A stretch of DNA of 64,000 bases from VGWB01 sp964480945 (GTDB lineage Bacteria; Bacteroidota; Ignavibacteria; UBA10030): contig CAYZRX010000004.1 of assembly GCA_964480945.1 (NCBI GenBank), positions 44,233-108,232 on the forward strand. Direction: 5' to 3'. Below, in pieces: positions 34,604 through 43,673 of this stretch (position 1 is the stretch's first letter; each line of letters opens with the position of its first letter). A model generated the notes under the pieces. It had not been told where the DNA came from, did not search any database, and worked only from the letters and a program-made list of their open reading frames with translations. The position numbers and the translations under genes were made by a program.

Positions 34604-35956
34604 CTATGCTGCGCCCGGTTTCTTCAGACCGTATTTTTCGATCTTGTTGTAGAGCGTGACGCGGTCTATCTGCAGGATTTCGGCGGATCGAGAGATGTTC
34701 CATCGATTCTGTTCAAGAACGGATGCAATATGGGCTTTCTCGACAGCCGCGAGCGATCCGGTCGGCAAGACATGGTTCTTTTCCGTGAGTTGATAGGGCA
34801 GGTCCTCGGGGCGAATCGCAGGGGATTTGCCGACGACCATTGCACGCTCGACGGCGTTTTCGAGCTCTCGGACGTTTCCGGGCCAGTTGTACCTTACGAG
34901 CGTATCCATGGCCTCCGGCGAGATGGAGTCGATCGATTTTCCCATCGCGCGGGCGTACTTCCGGACGAAGAAGTTGGCAAGCACAGGAATGTCCCCCTTC
35001 CTCTCACGCAGAGGAGGGATGAAGATGGTGAAGACATTCAGCCTGTAGTAGAGATCCTCCCGAAATGTTCCATCGGAAACAGCCTTCTCAAGGTCCTTAT
35101 TGGTCGCGCAGATGACACGGAAATCGACTTTGATGATCTCGTTGCCGCCGACCCGGGTGAATTGTTTCGTCTCAATGGCGCGCAGGAGGTCCATCTGCGT
35201 CTTCGCGTCGATGTTGCCCACCTCGTCAAGAAAGAGGGTGCCACCGTCTGCGAGCTCGAGTTTCCCCTTCCGTTTGTACTGCGCGCCCGTGAAGGCACCC
35301 CGCTCGTGCCCGAAAAGTTCGCTCTCAAGGATCCCCTCCGGCAGCCCTCCGCAATTCACCGCCACGATCGGAAAATAGCGCCGGTTGCTGTTACTGTGGA
35401 TCGCCCGCGCGATGAGCTCCTTGCCCGTCCCGCTTTCTCCTCGGATCATGACGGTCGTATCGGTCTTCGCAACGGTCTGGATCATCTCATAGACCTTGTG
35501 CATCTGCGGCGACTCACCGATGATCTCGTCAGCTTTGCAGAATTCCGATATCTGCTCCTTCAATTTGACGTTCTCCGAAGCGAGCGAGCGTTGCTTCAAC
35601 GCGTTGCTGACAAGATGGGAGAGATAGTCAGGATCGACCGGCTTGGTCACATAGTCAAAAGCCCCCTCCTTCAACGCCTTCACGGCCGTATCGACAGTCG
35701 CGTGCGCGGTGATGAAAATAATGGTCGGAGTCGGGTCGATCTCCTTGATGCGCAACTGCAGTTCCATCCCATCCATGCCCGGCATCTTGATATCGAGCAA
35801 GATGATATCCCATCGCTGGACCTGCAGCTGTTGGAGAGCTTCGGCGGCGCTGGCAGCTACGGAGACCGTATATCCGTCCTCACGAAACCACTTCGAAAGG
35901 GAGTCGCGCACAACCTGCTCGTCGTCGACAATGAGAATTGTGGGATTGGGATTCAT
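34604..35956 (-). CDS. Sigma-54-dependent response regulator, NtrC family
   Basis: 450 aa. Receiver with phosphoacceptor Asp55 (LLDIKMPGMDG) and Lys105 (TKPVD), AAA+ with Walker A GESGTGKE (173-180), the sigma-54-contacting GAFTGA loop (220-225) and DEVGN, then a Fis-type helix-turn-helix (NISRSAEILQIDRVTLYNKI). The start overlaps the kinase stop by four bases, so the two form a coupled pair. It should activate sigma-54 promoters, perhaps of this cluster. I found no sigma-54 site with correct spacing upstream of the first cluster gene. Confidence 0.94.
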   Translation of the reverse strand: MNPNPTILIVDDEQVVRDSLSKWFREDGYTVSVAASAAEALQQLQVQRWDIILLDIKMPGMDGMELQLRIKEIDPTPTIIFITAHATVDTAVKALKEGAFDYVTKPVDPDYLSHLVSNALKQRSLASENVKLKEQISEFCKADEIIGESPQMHKVYEMIQTVAKTDTTVMIRGESGTGKELIARAIHSNSNRRYFPIVAVNCGGLPEGILESELFGHERGAFTGAQYKRKGKLELADGGTLFLDEVGNIDAKTQMDLLRAIETKQFTRVGGNEIIKVDFRVICATNKDLEKAVSDGTFREDLYYRLNVFTIFIPPLRERKGDIPVLANFFVRKYARAMGKSIDSISPEAMDTLVRYNWPGNVRELENAVERAMVVGKSPAIRPEDLPYQLTEKNHVLPTGSLAAVEKAHIASVLEQNRWNISRSAEILQIDRVTLYNKIEKYGLKKPGAA

Positions 35957-37629
35957 ACCGTCCCCCTTGGGCTTGTACGTTGTCGTTCAAGAGAATCCTC
36001 ACGCGCATCACCAGAATCTCGAGCTTCGCTCTGTTGGGTCTTCGCCGTCGGTCGCGAGAATCGCAACATAAACCGGGTCCCTTTGCCGACCCGAGAAGTG
36101 ACAGTGATCGTCCCGCCGTGACGCTCGACGATGCCATAGACAACCGACAAGCCGAGCCCAACGCCCTGACCATTCTTCTTCGTCGTATAGAAGGGTTCGA
36201 AGACGTGCTCAAGATCCTCCGGCGGAATGCCGACCCCTGTGTCCTCGACCGTGATCTCAACATCGTCATCGGCTCGGGCTTGCGTAACCACGACAGAGAG
36301 CTTACCGCCGTCAGGCATCGCCTCCGCCCCGTTCACGAAGAGGGCTACCAGGGCCTGTTCGATCTGATTCTCATCACACAGAAGCATGACCTCGCGTTCC
36401 GGGAATGTTGCTTCAAACTGTACGTTCGAGATCTCAAGATGATGTTGAACGAGCTGCCGGGCCTTCTGTACGATCTGCGTCACCGGCACAAGAACGAATT
36501 CGCCTACCTGTTTCTTGGAGAAGAGCAGGAGGTTCTTCACGATCGTTCCACACCGCTCGGTTTCCTGCTGCACGAGCTCGATGTCGCCGATCATTTGCTT
36601 CACTTCATCCGTCTTGGTCACGAGCTTCCGAAGCCTCCGGCCGATGAGCTTCGCATACGTCAGGATGCCTTCGAGCGGATTGTTGAGCTCGTGCGCCACG
36701 GTCGCGGACAGCCTCCCCAGCGAAGCCATCTTCTCGATCTGCAGAATATGTTGATGGATCTCGTTGAGCTCTTCGGTTTTCTCCTTGACGCGCTGCTCGA
36801 GCGTCGCCGCCCACTCCTGATTCTCCTTCTCGGCCTGCTGCAGCGAGTGCGTCATGCGATTGAACGAGCTCGCCAGTTGGCCAATCTCATCTTTCGCATT
36901 CATCTCGATCTGATAGTCGAGGTTCCCGGCGGAGATGGCCTGAGTCCCTCGCATGAGCTTCTTGACCGGACGGAGGACAGTGTAGGAAAGAAACGCAACT
37001 GACCCGATCGCCACCAGCAGCACCAACGCGATCGCGACGATCACAATTTGCCATTGCGCTTTCTCGATGCTCGCGTCCACCTTGTCGAGTGTCATCCTGA
37101 CATCAAGCACACCAAGGACCGTGCGCTCCTCAGGATGGGAGTGGCACCCGGCATTCGAACAGGCCGGCTCGTTCCGGATCGGGTTGATGAGGCCAAGAAT
37201 GCGCTTGCCATCAGGGGCGGTATAGATACGCGTTCGATTGCCGGCGGGCACCGAGGCGAGAGGTTTCTCTCGATCATGGCACCCGTAGCACGCCTCCGCC
37301 TTAAGATCCACCACCCTCCCCGCCTCCGACTGGTCGGTCGAGAACGTAATCTCCCCACGCTTGTTGTAGATCCGGATGCCCTCGACCCCCGCCTGCTTTC
37401 CGATCGTCGTGATGATCTGGTACACATCCTCCTTGCGATTCTGGAGCATGCTGTAGTGCGTCGAACTTTTGATGAAGTCACTGACCCGGTTCGCGCTTTC
37501 CAGAACCTGGGACATCATTTGATCGGCAAGGAAGTGGACGGAGAAATACGAGTAGATCCCGAAGAGGATCACGAGGAGAAGTAACGAGCCGAGGAGAAGT
37601 CGACCTCTAAGAGTTTGATACCAACGCAT
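35953..37629 (-). CDS. Membrane histidine kinase with haem-c motifs in the periplasmic sensor
   Basis: 558 aa. TM1 (about 10-30), periplasmic domain 31-190, TM2 (about 193-215), HAMP, coiled coil, HisKA with His313 (VAHELNNPLEG) and HATPase (VNGAEAM, VEDTGVGIP, GVGLGLSVV). The periplasmic domain has CYGCH (114-118) and C-x4-CH (157-163), two covalent haem attachment motifs. It therefore looks like a redox- or gas-sensing kinase of the kind with c-type haem in the sensor. Paralog of the kinase at 43674-45542. Partner: the NtrC-type regulator just downstream. Confidence 0.92.
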   Translation of the reverse strand: MRWYQTLRGRLLLGSLLLLVILFGIYSYFSVHFLADQMMSQVLESANRVSDFIKSSTHYSMLQNRKEDVYQIITTIGKQAGVEGIRIYNKRGEITFSTDQSEAGRVVDLKAEACYGCHDREKPLASVPAGNRTRIYTAPDGKRILGLINPIRNEPACSNAGCHSHPEERTVLGVLDVRMTLDKVDASIEKAQWQIVIVAIALVLLVAIGSVAFLSYTVLRPVKKLMRGTQAISAGNLDYQIEMNAKDEIGQLASSFNRMTHSLQQAEKENQEWAATLEQRVKEKTEELNEIHQHILQIEKMASLGRLSATVAHELNNPLEGILTYAKLIGRRLRKLVTKTDEVKQMIGDIELVQQETERCGTIVKNLLLFSKKQVGEFVLVPVTQIVQKARQLVQHHLEISNVQFEATFPEREVMLLCDENQIEQALVALFVNGAEAMPDGGKLSVVVTQARADDDVEITVEDTGVGIPPEDLEHVFEPFYTTKKNGQGVGLGLSVVYGIVERHGGTITVTSRVGKGTRFMLRFSRPTAKTQQSEARDSGDAREDSLERQRTSPRGTV

Positions 37630-37797
37630 GGGCGTTTCTCACCGAACCGCAAATGGCAGAAAGTATGCCACGGACGCAGCGCCAAAAGGAACGCGAATGC
37701 GACGAGTGCCGTTTTCAGGAATGCAATCTTAGGAAGGTTCGATTGGCTTCTTGCCACAAATGAGAATGCCTGAGGAGAGCCCCGGACGCATCCGCGC

Positions 37798-38577
37798 TCA
37801 CCTCAGTCCGCGAGATTCAGAGAAGACCTCTCGCACCAAACGGAAGTACCGCTTTGACCCGAGCATGGAGCTGACCGTGTGGAGCATTTGGCCTCCATCG
37901 GCGAGCGTGATACCAGTGGTCCCACGTTCCTTCAAAATCTCCGCCGTCACGAGAGACAGAAACCTGGCCTGGTCCGCAGCAAACAGACGTGTCGCCTCGT
38001 CGACCGCCAACAGCCCCGCCTGCTCGAGCCCCCCATGATCAATTGCCAGATCGAAAAGCCACCCTTCACCGAACGGAGCCTCGCAGATCGCATGTGGATT
38101 GTCACCGAGTCGAGCGTTCGTCGATCGGACTTCTCCGTCGAGAGGAGCGAGAATCGGAATGGTTCCTCCCTCCAAAACAATCCACAGACAGACTCTCCCC
38201 CGATGCACGTGTTCGCCGACCGAGGGAAGCACCACTGCGCGCGGCGAGATGAGCGCCGCTGCATACGATGGCTCAATACCGATACGCGCGGTGCTGTGAT
38301 CTGAAGCCTTCACCCAGATGTGCCTGCGGCCGAAAAGATACCCCGCGGGGAGCCCCAACTTCCTCTCGCTGGTCTGAGCGGCCAGGGACTTTCCTTCCTG
38401 TGTTGGTACGTCCCGTTCCGGAAATCCGGTGCGGAGCGCCTTGTCGAGTGGACAGTGCTCGCAGTCGAACTCTCTATCGCACAGTTGATAGGAGAGGATG
38501 CCCGCCGTCATCCAGACACACCGTGACTCCTGCGGCGGAACCAACGGGAAGTTCTTTCGGTCAGATGCATCGCTCAT
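37798..38577 (-). CDS. GcvH-like domain protein with N-terminal four-cysteine motif
   Basis: 259 aa, with ATG behind GGAGG. The N-terminus has C20-x12-C33-x5-C39-x2-C42 (CVWMTAGILSYQLC, then DCEHCPLDKA), probably a zinc or Fe-S site. A GcvH-like fold follows (about 78-165: FGRRHIWVK, LAPLDGEVRSTN, FGEGWLFDL). Where GcvH has its lipoylated lysine this protein has Gly138, so lipoylation is unlikely. The tail has the LADGG motif shared with its paralogs. No signal peptide or TM is visible, so cytosolic. Function unknown. Sits 168 bases upstream of the haem kinase. Confidence 0.82.
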   Translation of the reverse strand: MSDASDRKNFPLVPPQESRCVWMTAGILSYQLCDREFDCEHCPLDKALRTGFPERDVPTQEGKSLAAQTSERKLGLPAGYLFGRRHIWVKASDHSTARIGIEPSYAAALISPRAVVLPSVGEHVHRGRVCLWIVLEGGTIPILAPLDGEVRSTNARLGDNPHAICEAPFGEGWLFDLAIDHGGLEQAGLLAVDEATRLFAADQARFLSLVTAEILKERGTTGITLADGGQMLHTVSSMLGSKRYFRLVREVFSESRGLR

Positions 38578-38633
38578 AGATACCTCCAATCCAACCTCTC
38601 GGGAGACCGAGCTCAGTCGGGGTCACCCACATG

Positions 38634-39380
38634 TTACCCGGTTGAACTCCTGTGCCGCGCGAGCGCAGGAGCAGTTTCATCGATCTCTGAGCTGCTCATG
38701 AGAAATTCCCCCGCTACCTCATCCCATTTGTCCGCGGAGAGATTCCTCGCGATCCCAAGAACCGGCATGCCCCCATCCTGAAGAACCGGGCCGAGATTCC
38801 CACCGGAACGGGAGCGAAGCGCATCCACCGTCTGCTCCATCCACGCCCGCGCCAGGTTCCCCGACAAGAGGTTCGTCACGTCATTGATGAGGTTTCGGGA
38901 ACGGACCTTCATGAGCCATCCATTTTCGTACGGGTCATCGTTGACGACCTGCGGCGACGCAAGCACCTTGTCGTTCACAGCAACGACCTGCCCGCTGACC
39001 GGCGATCGCATCGGAATGGCCTTGGATTCAACGATCAAATCCCAAGCCTTCCCTCCCTGGTACACCTTGTCACCGAGCTCGGGAAGATGGATCGTATTCA
39101 TCTTGCCGACGAGCTTCTGCGCAAAATCATCGATTCCGACGACGGCGGTCTCTCGGTCGATCACGCGAGCCCAGCCGTGACCTTGATGAAAATAAAGCCC
39201 GTCGACAATTCGGAACCATGGAGGCGCCGCGTTCCGGGGCGCTGATGTTTCTTTCCCTCGAGCTACGGTCGATCTGTTCAGAAATCTCCAGAACACAATC
39301 AGGGTCAGGAGAAAACCGATGACAAGAAGGTACTCGATGCCTTTCGTGGCAAAAATATCTACATACTGGTTACCGTCCAT
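38634..39380 (-). CDS. Membrane-anchored GcvH-like domain protein (module 1)
   Basis: 248 aa from ATG 39380, which has GGAAGGAG upstream. One TM helix (about 16-34: EYLLVIGFLLTLIVFW), a linker, then a GcvH-like domain (about 60-165: GLYFHQGHGWARV, VGIDDFAQKLVGKM, RSPVSGQVVAVNDKV, YENGWLMKV). Lys120 lies near the lipoyl site but one residue closer to the Ser-Pro turn than in true GcvH, and the motif ESVKA is not intact. The C-terminal region carries VLQDGG and a Trp/Phe end shared with the paralogs. It overlaps the NrfD-like gene by 22 bases, suggesting a membrane complex. Role unknown. Confidence 0.82.
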   Translation of the reverse strand: MDGNQYVDIFATKGIEYLLVIGFLLTLIVFWRFLNRSTVARGKETSAPRNAAPPWFRIVDGLYFHQGHGWARVIDRETAVVGIDDFAQKLVGKMNTIHLPELGDKVYQGGKAWDLIVESKAIPMRSPVSGQVVAVNDKVLASPQVVNDDPYENGWLMKVRSRNLINDVTNLLSGNLARAWMEQTVDALRSRSGGNLGPVLQDGGMPVLGIARNLSADKWDEVAGEFLMSSSEIDETAPALARHRSSTG

Positions 39381-40684
39381 TCTTTCCTTTCTCCTTCCTT
39401 TACGACGAACGCTTGTTTTCGAGCTGGTTCGGGTCGATCGAGCGCCCACCCGGGAGGCTCACGCAAAATCGGCATCCTGTTGACGATCCATCGCAGAACG
39501 AGGATCTCGGCAACGATGACTCCTAGTGTAATCTCAAGTTCCATCCACGAAGGAACGTAATGCTCGATAGCATACCATTTGAACGCGATGATGGAGACAT
39601 TCAGTCTGTTCAAGACAATCCCTATCAGCGTCAACACAGCCGCCACTTTAATCAACGAAAGATTTCGAAATCGTACCGCCTGGGTGAAGAGACGCACAGG
39701 AATGAGCACGAATCCCACTATTTCGACGAGGAACCACCAGCCCATAGGCGTATTGATGTAATTCCAGTGTTGTCCATGGATAAAAACAAGGATCTTGAGG
39801 AAGAAGTAGATGTACATCGTCCCTGCACATACTTTTGCGAGGCCAATGATAATTTCATCATGAGCGGCGCGATGTTCCGGACTAATTTGCCTCCTGAATA
39901 CCCTCTGACTGACCGTGCCTTCCACAATCACCATTGACAATCCTGCGAAAATGCTGGAAACAAAGAAGAGGATAGGAATGAATTCCGAATACCAAAGAGG
40001 ATGGATTTTATTCTTCGCCATCAGGAACAGGGCGCCGAGACCGGATTGATGCAGCGTGGACAGCGTGATCCCGAGAATAACAGCACCGAGCGTCAGGGAA
40101 CCCAGCAGTTTTCGAACCCTCCTCCACCCCAACCATTCAGCGGCGGCCGGAGAGAACTCGATGAACTCTGCGATCATGTACAGCATGAAGTGCCATGCAA
40201 CGAGGAACATCACCGAGCTCACGCCGAAAGAATTACCGATGATAGGATTGATCACATTCCACGGTCGCCCCAAGTCGAAGAGGAGGGCGCCAGCATAGAA
40301 GACGTACGCCAGGAAACCGTTCAGGACGGTTATCCGGACGATCGGATGATATTTTTCAAGGCGGAGGATGTAGACCATGAACGTGATGACGTACGCCCCA
40401 CCAGCGAACGCGACGCCTGTGACGACATCAAACCCGATCCAGATTCCCCAGGGAAAATCTTGCGACAAGTTGGTCGTTGCTGCTAGGCCGCGCGTAAACC
40501 GAATCACGAGGAGAACTGCGGCGACGAGAAGCACGACGGCCGCAAACACATTGAACGGCGTCACAATCTTCCCCTTGGGCTTCATTTCACTCACGAGAAA
40601 CCGTCCGAATCGGCGGCCCTCCGAGAGCACCAGCGCTAGCTTACTTCCATTGTCTGTATGAATTTCCATGGCATTCTCAGTCAT
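39359..40684 (-). CDS. HybB/NrfD-type integral membrane subunit (module 1)
   Basis: Polytopic protein, 441 aa with about ten TM helices. It resembles the HybB branch of the NrfD/PsrC family: FPWGIWIGFDVVTGVAFAGGAY, LFDLGRPWN, and the ITLSTLHQSGLGALFL signature. Such subunits bind menaquinone and pair with a HybA-like Fe-S protein. The gene overlaps the HybA-like gene by eight bases, so they form one module. No catalytic subunit is encoded nearby. Menaquinol oxidation or reduction is inferred from the family. Confidence 0.9.
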   Translation of the reverse strand: MTENAMEIHTDNGSKLALVLSEGRRFGRFLVSEMKPKGKIVTPFNVFAAVVLLVAAVLLVIRFTRGLAATTNLSQDFPWGIWIGFDVVTGVAFAGGAYVITFMVYILRLEKYHPIVRITVLNGFLAYVFYAGALLFDLGRPWNVINPIIGNSFGVSSVMFLVAWHFMLYMIAEFIEFSPAAAEWLGWRRVRKLLGSLTLGAVILGITLSTLHQSGLGALFLMAKNKIHPLWYSEFIPILFFVSSIFAGLSMVIVEGTVSQRVFRRQISPEHRAAHDEIIIGLAKVCAGTMYIYFFLKILVFIHGQHWNYINTPMGWWFLVEIVGFVLIPVRLFTQAVRFRNLSLIKVAAVLTLIGIVLNRLNVSIIAFKWYAIEHYVPSWMELEITLGVIVAEILVLRWIVNRMPILREPPGWALDRPEPARKQAFVVKEGERKEWTVTSM

Positions 40685-41516
40685 TATCTTTCTTTGTCGC
40701 GTTGCTCACTGCGAGCAAGAAGGCTGGCCATAGTGTAAGTATGACCGGCACAGCGTAGAGGAAGTCCTTGGTGTATTCCGGATAGGCGACCGTCCCCAGA
40801 TCAGTACGGAATCCCAGTTGCTCAAATGGCACGCTGGCAAGATACAAGTAGCCGGTTCCTCCGGCATCATGCTCACCGTAAATCTCCTGCACGTAGGTAT
40901 CGGGATTCTTTGCAATTCGAGCTCTGGCCATTTCGATGAGATCCCTGCGCTCTCCGAACTTGATTGCCTCAACAGGACACGCTTCGGCGCAGGCCGGCTT
41001 CTCTCCCTCCTGCAGACGATCCCAACACAGGTTGCACTTTTGAATTTTCGGTATCCAACTATCGTACTCGAACTTCGGAACATCGAACGGACAGGACAGC
41101 ATACAGAAGCGGCAGCCCATACATTTGTCTGCGCGCCAGATCACGGGACCGTCTTCGGTCTTCAACATCGCCTTTGTGGCGCACGCCGCCGCGCAGGCGG
41201 GCTGGTTGCAGTGCATGCACTGCTTCTTCACAAACATCTCACCCTTGTCGGTTTCGAAGCGATTCACGACGGACCATTGCTTCGTCGACGTTTGTCGTGG
41301 TTCTTTGAACACGTCGGGGCTGGGATCAGGTTCGGGAAAGCCGTGCACTTTTGCACACGCAAACTCGCAGCTACGGCACCCGACACAGAGCGTCGTGTCG
41401 ACGAGAACTCCCACGAACTCCTTCGGCGCTGCAGCTTCCTCTGCCCTGGCGTTCTGCGTGCCCAACGCCGCGACACTCATTCCACCCACCGTCTTAACGA
41501 AATCTCTTCGATTCAT
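40677..41516 (-). CDS. HybA-like Tat-exported ferredoxin subunit (module 1)
   Basis: 279 aa from ATG 41516 (AGGAGAGG upstream). Tat signal NRRDFVKTVGGMSVAALG, then cysteine sets for four [4Fe-4S] clusters (CVGCRSCEFAC, CMHCNQPACAAAC, CMGCRFCMLSCP with CNLC, and CAEACP). GGTGYLYLASVPFEQLGF is close to the C-terminal region of HybA, followed by a C-terminal TM helix (LYAVPVILTLWPAFLLAV). It would carry electrons on the periplasmic side between the quinone site of the NrfD-like subunit and an unknown partner. Confidence 0.92.
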   Translation of the reverse strand: MNRRDFVKTVGGMSVAALGTQNARAEEAAAPKEFVGVLVDTTLCVGCRSCEFACAKVHGFPEPDPSPDVFKEPRQTSTKQWSVVNRFETDKGEMFVKKQCMHCNQPACAAACATKAMLKTEDGPVIWRADKCMGCRFCMLSCPFDVPKFEYDSWIPKIQKCNLCWDRLQEGEKPACAEACPVEAIKFGERRDLIEMARARIAKNPDTYVQEIYGEHDAGGTGYLYLASVPFEQLGFRTDLGTVAYPEYTKDFLYAVPVILTLWPAFLLAVSNATKKDND

Positions 41517-41562
41517 AGCCTCTCCTAGCTCGAGCAAGAAAAGGAAACAGTGTCAGATCGAC

Positions 41563-42726
41563 CTAGCGTTTGAAGAATTTGTTGACGATTGTACTCCACT
41601 CGTGGTCTCCGAGATTTTCCATCTGTCCCACGTGCAAGGATTCGCGCATTTCCGCACCCGAGTTGCCATTTCCTCCCCCGTGTGACTTTCCGATGGATTC
41701 TATGAAGTGGTCAATCTCTGTTTGATAGAAACTCACCGCAGCCTTGCCGATTTTCAGCCTTTGGAGCTCCGCGTCGAAATCATCAGCATCAACGATACAA
41801 ACCCAGTTCCTCCCGTACGGCGATATGTCGAGGGCTTCAAGATGTTCATTGAGCCACTTGTTCACCTTGGTGACCCGACCGCTAATGGGAGCCTGAAACG
41901 GAACGGTCCGGTGTCCATGCCGAACCGAAAAAAGAGCTTGGCCGGCTTTGACCGACATACCCAGATTGGGAAACTCGATATCGTCGATCTTGCCGAGCAG
42001 TTTCTTGGCAAAATCGTCGATGCCGATCTTGACGCTGCCATCCGGCTCCATCGTAAGCCAGCAATGACCCTCTGAAATAAACGCACCGCCGGGGATTGCG
42101 AACTCCGCGGTAGGGTAGCTGCCGAGTTCTGTCACCTGACTGATGTGGACCCTTGGCTTGAGTTCCTTGTTGATCCTTTCCTGGCGGCGGAACAAGAATT
42201 TCTTCACCAGGTCAACCAGCTCGCTTTCCGTGAACGGTTTCTGAACGTAGTCCATCGCCCCTTGCTTCATGCATTCGACGGCTGACTCAACGGTGGCATA
42301 TCCCGTGATGATGATAACATCGATGTCAGGCCGCAGATGCTTCGCTGCCTTTGTCACCTCTTCGCCGTTCATGCCGGGCATCTTCAGGTCTGTGAAGAGA
42401 AAATCGTAGTGATGCTGCTGAATAAGGCCGAGGGCCTCCGGACCCGTTTCAACCGTGTCCACGCAATAGCCGCTCAGAACGAGTATCTTTCGAAAACTGT
42501 CAAGAATGACCGCCTCGTCGTCCACACAGAGAATCCGGGCTTGCGGATTCTCCACCTCGGCGCGCTTCAGCGTTTTCGCCTCGCGGCTGAAATCGAGATT
42601 CAGGCTGACCGCCAGAGCCGCTTCCCGTTCCTCCCTGACCTTTTTCTCCTTCATTCTCTTCAGGATGAACCGGAGCAGAATATCAGCTAAAACGAAGATG
42701 ATGACAGCGAGAACGAACAGTGCCAT
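41563..42726 (-). CDS. Membrane-anchored receiver--GcvH-like fusion protein
   Basis: 387 aa. N-terminal TM helix (about 2-22), a charged linker, a CheY-like receiver (65-178, phosphoacceptor Asp113 in LFTDLKMPGMN, Lys163 in VQKPF), then a GcvH-like domain (about 212-315: ISEGHCWLTM, KIGIDDFAKKLLGKIDDIEF, QAPISGRVTKVNK). The lipoyl-lysine region reads GHRTVPFQAP, with Arg in place of Lys. The tail ends in WSTIVNKFF, echoing the Trp/Phe end of the paralogs. No DNA-binding domain. I know of no characterised protein with this order; output may be a protein-protein switch at the membrane. Confidence 0.85.
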   Translation of the reverse strand: MALFVLAVIIFVLADILLRFILKRMKEKKVREEREAALAVSLNLDFSREAKTLKRAEVENPQARILCVDDEAVILDSFRKILVLSGYCVDTVETGPEALGLIQQHHYDFLFTDLKMPGMNGEEVTKAAKHLRPDIDVIIITGYATVESAVECMKQGAMDYVQKPFTESELVDLVKKFLFRRQERINKELKPRVHISQVTELGSYPTAEFAIPGGAFISEGHCWLTMEPDGSVKIGIDDFAKKLLGKIDDIEFPNLGMSVKAGQALFSVRHGHRTVPFQAPISGRVTKVNKWLNEHLEALDISPYGRNWVCIVDADDFDAELQRLKIGKAAVSFYQTEIDHFIESIGKSHGGGNGNSGAEMRESLHVGQMENLGDHEWSTIVNKFFKR

Positions 42727-42804
42727 TTTTTTTCCTCCTCGGACTACACCGGCCGCTCGACGCTACACTCGACCGGCCCGGATGTTAACGGTTGCTATCC
42801 GATG

Positions 42805-43608
42805 TCATTGATCTTGTATGCAGCTTGTCAGATGCTGGAGCTCGTTCGCGGCATCTGTCGGAATTATTCTATACAGCCACCCCGCGAAGTACGGATCTTT
42901 CTCGAGCACTTCGGGACTCGAAAGGAGCGACTCGTTCCTTTCGACGATCCTCCCACTCAAGGGGCTCAGGACGTTGTGGACAAGATTGTTCTGCGACGTG
43001 ATCCACGCACAGACAGAGCCCTGAACGACCTCCCGGCCTATGTCAAGAAACTCTATTCCTCTCACCCCTGAAGTGGTCTTCAGAAACAAGTCCATAATAC
43101 CAATCAACCCGCTCCCGTTCTGCTCGGTCCGTGCCCAGCTCAAGTTCCCCAACCGACAGCAGTCTGTCGGACACGGCACAGAGAAGTGCGAGATGTCACT
43201 ACTCTGCAAGCCTCGTGCTACCGTTGCCTGCGCAAACTTCTGGTACCGAAGACCCCGACGGATCGCGCTTTCAAGCTCGTCTGCCGTGAAGGGTTTTGGG
43301 ACGAAATCGATCGCCCCATGCTTGAGCGCGTTCACTGCGTTTTGCATCGTCGAGTATCCTGTGATCATGATCAGCGGCGTACGAATCTTCGCGCGCTGGA
43401 TGGCATCGAGGATGTGGAAACCGTCCAGCTCCGGCAGCATGATGTCGCAAACCACGATCCGGTACGCTTTTCGTCGAACCTTGTCTAACCCTGTGCGTGC
43501 ATCACCGACCGCCTCAGCGGTCAGCCCACCAGCCTCGCAGACACGGCAGACGGCGTCCTGCACGACCTGCTCATCGTCGATGACAAGAATGTCAATAGGC
43601 TTTGCCAC
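42805..43608 (-). CDS. Soluble receiver--GcvH-like fusion protein
   Basis: 267 aa from GTG 43608, chosen because AAAGGGG lies eight bases before it; a TTG seven codons upstream has none. Receiver with the acidic DDE, phosphoacceptor Asp in VVCDIMLPELDG and Lys in PKPFT, then a degenerate GcvH-like domain (GIMDLFLKTT, LSPLSGRIVERNES, YFAGWLYRI). The lipoyl site has no lysine (NNLVHNVLSP). Cysteines cluster at the junction (CPTDCC). It lies between the second haem kinase (65 bases upstream) and the membrane-anchored fusion, so that kinase is its likely phosphodonor. Confidence 0.83.
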   Translation of the reverse strand: MAKPIDILVIDDEQVVQDAVCRVCEAGGLTAEAVGDARTGLDKVRRKAYRIVVCDIMLPELDGFHILDAIQRAKIRTPLIMITGYSTMQNAVNALKHGAIDFVPKPFTADELESAIRRGLRYQKFAQATVARGLQSSDISHFSVPCPTDCCRLGNLSWARTEQNGSGLIGIMDLFLKTTSGVRGIEFLDIGREVVQGSVCAWITSQNNLVHNVLSPLSGRIVERNESLLSSPEVLEKDPYFAGWLYRIIPTDAANELQHLTSCIQDQ

Positions 43609-43673
43609 TTGACTGGCCCCTTTCAGCAAGATGCTTGGACCTTCATGCCCTTCATCTGATCACAACCCTCTCA

